Of a DNA stretch of 64,000 nucleotides, positions 58,193-64,000 are shown one piece after another. The stretch comes from Pannonibacter sp. SL95 (GTDB lineage: Bacteria > Pseudomonadota > Alphaproteobacteria > Rhizobiales > Stappiaceae): contig NZ_JAPPRC010000004.1 in NCBI RefSeq assembly GCF_026672425.1, positions 552,501 through 616,500 of the forward strand, given 5' to 3'. Under the pieces are notes generated by a model, which did no database searches, was not told where the DNA came from, and saw only the letters and a program-made list of their open reading frames with translations. The position numbers and the translations under genes are program-made. Positions within the stretch are counted from its first letter, which is position 1, and each line of letters begins with the position of its first letter.

Positions 58193-59296
58193 GTGGGAAA
58201 CCCGGAAACAGACGGAGCCCACGCGGTGCGCGTATCCATTGTCTTGCCGCGCGGCATGCGCTTCTCGCCGGAAGGGGCCACCTCCATTGATCTGGTGGCG
58301 CGTGACCTCATCCTGGCCAGCCGCTACCGCGAGACGACAACTGTCATCGGCGCGGCCGTGGACAATCCGTTTCCCGATGTGCCGTTCCGCTCCGTTGTGG
58401 CCTCGTCCCAGCGCGGCATGGTGGCGGGCTGCGTTGACCGGCTGAAGGTGGCAGAGCCCGATGTGATCGTGGTGCATCAGCACCCCGAAAGCGCCGCTGC
58501 CATCGCCCGGGCCTTGCCGCATGTGCCGGTCGTCCTGCACCGGCACGGTCTGCTGAAACGGCAGAAGACCTTCCTGTCGCGCTGGCGCCGGGCGCGGCAG
58601 CTGGCGCGCATCCGCCGTGTAATCTTCGTCAGCGAGTTTATCCGCGGCACCTTTCTTGAGGACTTTCCAGGCGTCGCCGATCGCAGCGAGGTGATCCCCA
58701 ATGGCGTCGACACAGGCCTCTGGCTGCCAGGCCCGAAGGAGCGGCGCATCACCTATGTGGGCCGCGCCCGTGCCGATAAGGGCATCGGCGAGCTGCTGGA
58801 CGCCTTCCTCGGACTGGACGCACCGGGCTGGACCCTGTCGCTGGTCATGTCGGTGCAGACCGAAGAGGAGGCTGCCTTTGCCCGCTCGATCGAGGCGCGC
58901 GCGGGCGGGCGCACCGACATCGAGGTGCACCGCAGCCTGACCATCGACGCGGTGCGCGCCGAGCTGGCACGCTCCGCCATTGCCGCGCTGCCGTCCATCG
59001 TGCGGGAAGGCTTCCCGCGTGCGGTGGTCGAGGCCATGTCCTGTGGCTGCGCGGTCATTGCCGGCAACGGCGGCGGAACGCCGGAAGCAGCCGGGCCAGC
59101 GGCACTGCTCATGGACAGCATTTCTGCCGACACCGTGCGTGAGGCGCTGGCACCGCTCGTCAGCGATGCGGAAGACTGCCGCGCAAGGGGCGCGGCGGCG
59201 CGGGCCCATGCCACCGGGCATCTGGACCTGGCCGTTGTTGCCCGGCGCTATGACGATCTGTTGCAACGGATGGCCGCAAAGGGCCAAAGCAGATGA
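58193..59296 (+). CDS. Glycosyltransferase family 4 protein
   Basis: A 367-residue GT-B glycosyltransferase. The N-terminal Rossmann half is VRVSIVLPRGMRFSPEGATS. The C-terminal donor half contains VIPNGVDTGLWLP, ITYVGRARADKGIGELLDAF, LPSIVREGFPRAVVEAMSCG and GTPEAAGPAALLM, the retaining GT4 E-x7-E pattern. The GTG at 58193 is used as start; a GTG 12 codons on is an alternative. It overlaps the next gene by 4 bases. Acceptor and sugar unknown. Confidence 0.9.
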   Translation: MGNPETDGAHAVRVSIVLPRGMRFSPEGATSIDLVARDLILASRYRETTTVIGAAVDNPFPDVPFRSVVASSQRGMVAGCVDRLKVAEPDVIVVHQHPESAAAIARALPHVPVVLHRHGLLKRQKTFLSRWRRARQLARIRRVIFVSEFIRGTFLEDFPGVADRSEVIPNGVDTGLWLPGPKERRITYVGRARADKGIGELLDAFLGLDAPGWTLSLVMSVQTEEEAAFARSIEARAGGRTDIEVHRSLTIDAVRAELARSAIAALPSIVREGFPRAVVEAMSCGCAVIAGNGGGTPEAAGPAALLMDSISADTVREALAPLVSDAEDCRARGAAARAHATGHLDLAVVARRYDDLLQRMAAKGQSR

Positions 59297-60258
59297 CCGC
59301 GACCAGCACGACTCCCCGCCTGCGGGTCGGCATGCTCGTCTGTACGGCGCGGCGGCCGGACATGCTGCGTGCCTGCCTTGAGGCGCTTGGCCGGCAGGTG
59401 CTGCCGGCGGATGTCAGCGCCGAGATCTGCGTCATCGAGAATGACAGCGAACCGGCGAGCCGCAGCGTGGTGGACGAGGTGGCAAGCCGCTCGCCGCTGC
59501 CGGTGCATTATGCGATCGAGACCCGGCGCGGCATTCCCTTTGCCCGCAACCGCTCGCTGACCGAGGCCCTGGCGCATGGCTATGACTGGATCGCCCTGAT
59601 CGACGATGACGAGGTGGCCGAGCCGGACTGGCTGGCGATGCATCTGGCGACGGCGCAGGCGCATGCGGCCGAGGTAACCTATGGCTGGGTGAAGAAGCGC
59701 TTCGAGCGGCCTGCGCCGGACTGGTGGCCGCCGGAAGTGAAGCGCCCGGATCCGGAGGGAACCATCCTGTCTCGCGCGTCGACCAACAATGTCGCCTTCT
59801 CGGCGCGGCTGATCCGGCCCGAGGGCAGCGGCCTCAGCTACAACCCGGTGTTCCTCAATGGCTACGAGGACCTCGATTTCTTCGAGCGGGCCCATGCCAA
59901 GGGGCACCGCATCGTCTGGGCGCCGCGTGCCGTGGTGACCGAGGACGTGCCGGCGAGCCGGGTGGAGCCGGAGCGGCTGATCGCGCTGGTGCGCGCGAGC
60001 GCCGAGGCGCATGTGCAGGCCGATATCCTGAAGACCGGATACGCCCGCGCCGCCGTGAAGTATCTGGTCAAGGGCCTGCGGCGGCTGGTGGGCGGAGCCG
60101 TGCTCCTCACCCTGGCGCGGCTGCAGCAATTGGCCGGAAGCCGGCGCGCCGAGCACCGATACTACAAGGCGCGGCTGCGGCTGGCCCGTGCCTCGGGCAA
60201 CCTGCAGGGCGTCTTCGGCCACCGGCCGGACTATTATGGCACCATCGACGGACGATAG
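59293..60258 (+). CDS. Glycosyltransferase family 2 protein
   Basis: A 321-residue GT-A glycosyltransferase. LRVGMLVCTARRPDMLRACL is the entry strand, VIENDSEPASR the nucleotide-sugar loop, GIPFARNRSLTEAL the next helix, and WIALIDDDEVAEPDWL the metal-binding DxD (IDDDE). The base region is NGYEDLDFFERAHAKGHRIV (ED). A hydrophobic segment near GGAVLLTLARL may anchor the C-terminus to the membrane. Translationally coupled to the GT4 gene (ATGA). Confidence 0.92.
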   Translation: MTATSTTPRLRVGMLVCTARRPDMLRACLEALGRQVLPADVSAEICVIENDSEPASRSVVDEVASRSPLPVHYAIETRRGIPFARNRSLTEALAHGYDWIALIDDDEVAEPDWLAMHLATAQAHAAEVTYGWVKKRFERPAPDWWPPEVKRPDPEGTILSRASTNNVAFSARLIRPEGSGLSYNPVFLNGYEDLDFFERAHAKGHRIVWAPRAVVTEDVPASRVEPERLIALVRASAEAHVQADILKTGYARAAVKYLVKGLRRLVGGAVLLTLARLQQLAGSRRAEHRYYKARLRLARASGNLQGVFGHRPDYYGTIDGR

Positions 60259-60289
60259 ATGATTGGTCCCAGCATCACCGGAGCGGATC

Positions 60290-61042
60290 ATGGCGGATGA
60301 GCGGACACTGGAGCGACGGGTCTTTGCCTTCTGGACGGGCAGCAACCCGATGTCGGAGGACCGGGCGCGCTGCCTTGCCAGCCTGTCGGCGACCGGCGCG
60401 CAGGTGATCCTCGTGACACCGGACACGCTGTCCGACTGGCTGGTGCCGGGCGCGCCGCTGCACCCGGCCTATGACCGCCTCAGCGCCGTGCATCGCTCCG
60501 ACTACCTGCGCCCCTATTTCATGCACCACCATGGCGGCGGCTATGCCGACATCAAGTTCACACGCGAAAGCTGGCTGCCGGCGTTTGACAGGCTGGAGGG
60601 CAGCGACGCCTTCGGCATCGGCTACCGCGAGGGCTCGCCCAAGGGCGTGGCGCATATCCACCGGCACAGGCTGGGCGGGGATCTCTACATCGGCACGCGG
60701 CGGGCGGGTTCGCTCGCCAACCTGATGCGCTACCGTTATCTGCGGCTGAACTACAAGCGGCTGATCGGCATGTGTGCCTACATCTTCAAGCCAGGCACGG
60801 AGTTCACGCAGGCCTGGCTGGATACGGTCAATGCGCGGCTCGACCTGGCGGCGGCGGATCTTGCCCGCAATCCGGCCTCGACACCGCGCCAGGCCAATGA
60901 CAGCCAAGGGCCGGATGTGACCACAGCCTATCCGCTGCCCTGGTCCTTCATCTGCGCCGACGTGCTGCATCCGCTCGCCCACCGCCACCGCGACCGCATC
61001 CTGCGCGAACTGCCGCCGCCGAGCTTCAAGGACTATCTCTGA
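60290..61042 (+). CDS. Capsular polysaccharide synthesis-type glycosyltransferase
   Basis: A 250-residue protein of the GT32 / Caps_synth-like fold: RVFAFWTGSNPMSEDRARCL, VHRSDYLRPYFMHHHGGGYA and DIKFTRESWLPAFDRLEGS. The place of the DxD motif reads YADIKF, so the second Asp is Lys, a form found in some family members. AYIFKPGTEFTQAWLDTV and DVLHPLAHRHRDRIL complete it. Start at ATG 60290. It is 31 bases after the GT2 gene and convergent with the GT61 gene. Confidence 0.8.
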   Translation: MADERTLERRVFAFWTGSNPMSEDRARCLASLSATGAQVILVTPDTLSDWLVPGAPLHPAYDRLSAVHRSDYLRPYFMHHHGGGYADIKFTRESWLPAFDRLEGSDAFGIGYREGSPKGVAHIHRHRLGGDLYIGTRRAGSLANLMRYRYLRLNYKRLIGMCAYIFKPGTEFTQAWLDTVNARLDLAAADLARNPASTPRQANDSQGPDVTTAYPLPWSFICADVLHPLAHRHRDRILRELPPPSFKDYL

Positions 61043-61048
61043 GGCGCG

Positions 61049-62137
61049 TCAGGCGAGCAGGCGGTCAAGGCCGTCGGACAGGGCTTCAAGATTGACATCC
61101 GTGTCCGCCGTGAAGGCCCGGCCTTCCGGATTGAAGGTGAGCTGGCTTTCGTAGGCAAAGCCCTTTTCGCGCGCCAGCATGAAGTAATGTGGCGAGCCCA
61201 TCCCGGGGCTGAACAGCTCCAGCACGCGGCACGGCCCTTGCCGGAAGAGAAGATTGGTCAGCCCCGCCCCATGCGCGCCAGCCACCGCCGGCGCTGCGGC
61301 AAACAGGGCGGCCTGCTCGTGCAGCGGCAGCGTGCCGGGATCGACGACGCGAAAGCCTTTGCTCCGGCCGAGCGCGGTCACCTCATCCTGATTGCGGAAG
61401 CGGCGGCCATTGGCCGCGCCCGACCGGCGCTCCAGAAACAGCGGCTCTCCCTTTGCATCGGCGCTGACGCCGAACCTCGCGGCAATCGCTTCCATCAGCG
61501 GCCGGGTCAGGAAGAAGTCGCGCACCACATGGGCAGTCTCGACGGCGATCACCTCGCCGCGCTCCTGCACGAGCAGGGGACGGTTGCCGAAGACCCCGAG
61601 CGCTTGCGCCTGCTGGAACCAGGGCGTTGAGGCCGTGCGGGCGTCGACGAGGAACGGGATTGACGGATCGAGCCCTGCCGCCTCGGCGACAACAACCTTG
61701 CTCAGCACGAAGAAGAAGAAATGGAAGTAGTTGTCGCCATGCACGTGGTGCAGCAGGATCGCGGCCGGCAGGCGGCGCTGCGGCGACAGGAGGTGCCCGA
61801 TGAAATCCGGCCCCCTCTCGCGCTCCGGCGTGTCGCTGCTGCGCCAGATGATGCGGCCACCGGCGAAAAGCAGGCCCATCTTCGGGTCGACGGTCACGGG
61901 ACGGGTCAGGCGCAGGACGCCCTGCTGCTCGGTGCGACCGCCGTGGACGGCGAGCCAGTCGAGCGCCTGCGCCGGCATCGGCGTCATCGGGACCGGCTTC
62001 GGCGTGACACGATGGACAAGGCCGGGTGCGACCGCTTCGCTCACCGCCTCGAGCGGCAAGGACGGCCAGAGATGTTCCAGCCTATGGATCAAAGCCTTGC
62101 GGGCTGCATGGAACCGGTCACGAAAGGGATAGGTCAC
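61049..62137 (-). CDS. Glycosyltransferase family 61 protein (DUF563)
   Basis: A 362-residue protein with the GT61 layout: AILLHHVHGDNYFHFFFFVL in the middle (HxxxxNYFHF), EPLFLERRSGAANGRRFRNQ, and the signature AGAHGAGLTNLLFRQGPCRV followed by LELFSPGMG. GT61 enzymes include xylosyl- and other transferases acting on glycans. The start is a GTG at 62137 with AGGGG upstream. It lies on the opposite strand, only 6 bases from the end of the neighbouring transferase. Confidence 0.87.
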   Translation of the reverse strand: MTYPFRDRFHAARKALIHRLEHLWPSLPLEAVSEAVAPGLVHRVTPKPVPMTPMPAQALDWLAVHGGRTEQQGVLRLTRPVTVDPKMGLLFAGGRIIWRSSDTPERERGPDFIGHLLSPQRRLPAAILLHHVHGDNYFHFFFFVLSKVVVAEAAGLDPSIPFLVDARTASTPWFQQAQALGVFGNRPLLVQERGEVIAVETAHVVRDFFLTRPLMEAIAARFGVSADAKGEPLFLERRSGAANGRRFRNQDEVTALGRSKGFRVVDPGTLPLHEQAALFAAAPAVAGAHGAGLTNLLFRQGPCRVLELFSPGMGSPHYFMLAREKGFAYESQLTFNPEGRAFTADTDVNLEALSDGLDRLLA

Positions 62138-62200
62138 TGCAAATGCCCCTGAATTGCGTCCGCCTTCAATACGCGCTGCAGTGGCCTGTGAAAAGACGCA

Positions 62201-63127
62201 TCAACCGGGCAACAGGCTTTCCCGGCTGATGCGCGCGGTCTTTGCCTCGGCCGTCAACCAGCGGCGGAAGGCGGAGACCACCGGACGCAGCGCGCGGTTC
62301 TCCGGATAGACGAAATGATAGGCGGAGCGCTCGGCGACCGTGCCGTCGAACAGCTTCACAAGCCGCCCGGAGGCCAGCTCATCCTCGACGAAGAACACCG
62401 GCATGATGGCAACGCCCAGATGATGCGCTGCTGCCTCGGCGATCATGCCGAATTGCTCGAAGCGCGGGCCCTGGAAGGCGGTGTCGGTCACTAGGCCATT
62501 GGCCTCGAACCAGTCGCGCCAGGCCATTGGCCGGGTGGCGAGCTGCAGGCGCGGCACGCGCAGCAGGTCGGCGGGCTTTGCCAGAAGATGCCGGTCGCGG
62601 AAGGGGCGGGAGCAGACGACGATGGTCTCTTCGGGAAACAGAGGCTCGACGATGCCACCGGCCCAGAGCGGGTCGCCGTGGTGGATTGCCCCGTCGAAGG
62701 GTTCCTGCTCGAAGTCGAAGGGCCTGAGGCGGATCGAGATGTTGAGCGCGGCCTGCGGGGTCTGGCGCAGGAAATCGGCAAGGCGCGGCGCCAGCCAGCG
62801 GGTGCCGAATGTGGGCAGGACCGCCAGATTGAGCACGTCCTGACTGCCGGCAAAGGACATCACCTGCCGGGTGGCGTCGTGCAGATGGTCAAGCGCGCCG
62901 CGCACCTCGTGCAGGTAGAGCCGGCCGGCGTCGGTCAGGAGCACGCGCTGCCGCACTCTGGAGAACAGGGCAACGCCAAGGCGTTGCTCCAGATGGCGGA
63001 TCTGCTTGGAGACCGCGCCCTGCGTCAGGTGCAGCTCCTCTGCCGCCCGCGTGAAGCTCTCGTGCCGGGCGGCCGCCTCGAAGGCGACGAGGGCATCGGC
63101 GGGAGGAAGAAAGGCGCGCTTGAGCAT
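62201..63127 (-). CDS. LysR family transcriptional regulator (GcvA-like)
   Basis: A 308-residue LysR protein. HTH: LVAFEAAARHESFTRAAEEL and LTQGAVSKQIRHLEQRLGVA, with LFSRVRQRVLLTDAG; effector domain LNLAVLPTFGTRWLAPRLAD through GVAIMPVFFVEDELASGRLV. The GcvA/AmpR-like branch is inferred from LPTFGTRWLAPRL. The ATG at 63127 is used; an in-frame GTG at 63172 is unlikely. It is divergent from the AhpD-like gene 252 bases away. Confidence 0.92.
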   Translation of the reverse strand: MLKRAFLPPADALVAFEAAARHESFTRAAEELHLTQGAVSKQIRHLEQRLGVALFSRVRQRVLLTDAGRLYLHEVRGALDHLHDATRQVMSFAGSQDVLNLAVLPTFGTRWLAPRLADFLRQTPQAALNISIRLRPFDFEQEPFDGAIHHGDPLWAGGIVEPLFPEETIVVCSRPFRDRHLLAKPADLLRVPRLQLATRPMAWRDWFEANGLVTDTAFQGPRFEQFGMIAEAAAHHLGVAIMPVFFVEDELASGRLVKLFDGTVAERSAYHFVYPENRALRPVVSAFRRWLTAEAKTARISRESLLPG

Positions 63128-63379
63128 GAGATCATTCCGGATCAGCGGAGCTTGCGCAGGAAAGACCTGCACGTTCGGATCAGATTAGCGCAGGGTGATG
63201 AGGAATTGGAATGAAAGTTTAACCCTGTCGGAGAGACCTCAAGAGGAGGACCGTGTGGCGGCGGCAGCATCAACCTACCGGCAGACGGGGGATGTCACGT
63301 TTTGCGGGGTCGAGCGTCATGGACGTGCAGGCGATCTCTGCCTGCGCATTGCTCCCCCAACGCTCTCGCCGGAGACCCC

Positions 63380-63910
63380 ATGCTGAAATCCATTCTGATG
63401 GCGCAGACGCGCCAGTTTGGCCGCCGCTACGCCTATGACACGACCTTTCTGGAAGACCTCGTCGCGCAGGATCTGACCGGTGGCCTGAAACTTGGGCTGG
63501 CGATGCCGTTTCTTGATCACCGCTTCGGGCTGCCGGCTGCCGCCTATTTCGCTGCGCGCTTCATCACGGCCGATGCCGGTGGCTGCGGCGACTGCGCCGA
63601 GCTGGTGCTGAAACTGGCCGAAGAGGCCGGCGTCGCGCGTCACCGGCTGTTGCCGCTGCTGGCCGGGCAAGTCGAGGATGTGGTCGAGCCGGATCTCTGG
63701 CTGGCGGCGGCCTTTGCCCGAGCGGTGTTGCAGGACAGCCCGGATCAACTGGACCTGGGGGAGCGGGTGCTGGACCGGTTCGGCCGGTGCGGCCGCATCG
63801 GGCTTGCGGCGGCGATTGCCTCGGAGCAGGTTTACACGGTGATCAAGCGCGGGAGCGGCCATGCGTTGCAGTGTGGCGCCGGGCCTCTTGAGCTCAGACG
63901 CAAGGCCTAA
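63380..63910 (+). CDS. AhpD/carboxymuconolactone-decarboxylase-like protein (tentative)
   Basis: A 176-residue protein from the ATG at 63380 (GGAGACC upstream). The helical N-half contains RFITADAGGCGDCAELVLKL, a CxxC motif placed as in AhpD-like peroxidase partners, though the following His of AhpD (CxxCxxxH) is not seen at the usual place. The C-half is Leu/Ala-rich. Family assignment rests on the CxxC and helical context only. It directly precedes a probable ECF sigma gene on the same strand. Such pairs occur in ECF41-type loci. Confidence 0.55.
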   Translation: MLKSILMAQTRQFGRRYAYDTTFLEDLVAQDLTGGLKLGLAMPFLDHRFGLPAAAYFAARFITADAGGCGDCAELVLKLAEEAGVARHRLLPLLAGQVEDVVEPDLWLAAAFARAVLQDSPDQLDLGERVLDRFGRCGRIGLAAAIASEQVYTVIKRGSGHALQCGAGPLELRRKA

Positions 63911-63937
63911 GCCCTATCGGCGCAGGAGCAGGAACGC

Positions 63938-64000
63938 ATGACGGTCTGGCTGGAGCAGCAGGAGGTGACGCAGGCGCGGCCGCGGCTCATGCGTCTTGCC
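63938..64000 (+). CDS. Start of a probable ECF sigma factor (3' end outside window)
   Basis: An ATG at 63938 preceded by CAGGAGCAGG opens a frame to the window edge (21 codons, MTVWLEQQEVTQARPRLMRL). The stretch ARPRLMRLA is characteristic of the region 2 start in SigJ/ECF41-type sigma factors. Only the first residues are visible, so this is a pattern-based guess. Confidence 0.45.
   Translation, partial: MTVWLEQQEVTQARPRLMRLA

Overview
The window is a GC-rich alphaproteobacterial chromosome segment. The order infB-rbfA-truB-rpsO-pnp, a ROSE-type heat-shock leader, a CycM-like cytochrome c, a DnaX without the zinc-binding cysteines and ffs placed just upstream of dnaX all point to the Hyphomicrobiales (Rhizobiales). 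A Stappiaceae-like genome (Pannonibacter/Stappia/Labrenzia type) is my best guess, from gene content only. Most of the window is core or near-core chromosome. Accessory content is limited to one IS110-type insertion sequence, two toxin-antitoxin loci, some palindromic intergenic repeats and a glycosyltransferase cluster.

Layout. 1-5.9 kb: translation and RNA metabolism (infB end, rbfA, truB, rpsO, pnp). 6-7.5 kb: dapB and gpmA. 7.6-8.8 kb: an IS110-family element whose non-coding end, upstream of the transposase, folds like a bridge RNA. 9-11.8 kb (minus strand): PfkB-family (adenosine-type) kinase, pheA and kdsB. 11.9-14 kb: membrane-anchored cytochrome c and a diguanylate cyclase of mixed base composition. 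14.1-22.6 kb: a Yej-type peptide ABC transporter operon with two binding proteins (one Sec, one Tat) and a VapBC-like module between yejE and yejF. A ParDE module follows on the opposite strand. 23.2-30.8 kb: lytic transglycosylase, a HIT/NudC/phosphatase operon, two small membrane proteins, recQ, msrA and a YbjQ-family gene. 30.8-37.3 kb: dnaX, SRP RNA, an unlabelled 31-residue gene, dsbB, DUF1150, hsp20 with ROSE leader, rpsU and a cold-shock gene.

37.6-50.2 kb: xerC, then two complete UgpBAEC-type transporter operons arranged as mirror images around a 500-bp regulatory region. That region carries Pho-box-like repeats pointing both ways. The outer ugpC copies are almost identical while the inner genes have diverged. 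A NptA/YjbB-type Na+/phosphate transporter follows, so this stretch looks like a phosphate-scavenging locus.

50.4-55.4 kb: tRNA-Ala(GGC), a FYDLN-acid protein, aroA-cmk and rpsA. 55.4-64 kb: LysR with a divergent nitroreductase, an EamA exporter, four glycosyltransferases of different families (probably surface polysaccharide), a second LysR, an AhpD-like CxxC protein and the first codons of a probable ECF sigma factor.

The observations most worth following are the mirror-image ugp locus with homogenised ugpC ends and Pho boxes, the candidate IS110 bridge RNA, the 31-codon gene with a consensus ribosome binding site and its own terminator, and the toxin-antitoxin pair translationally coupled to yejF.
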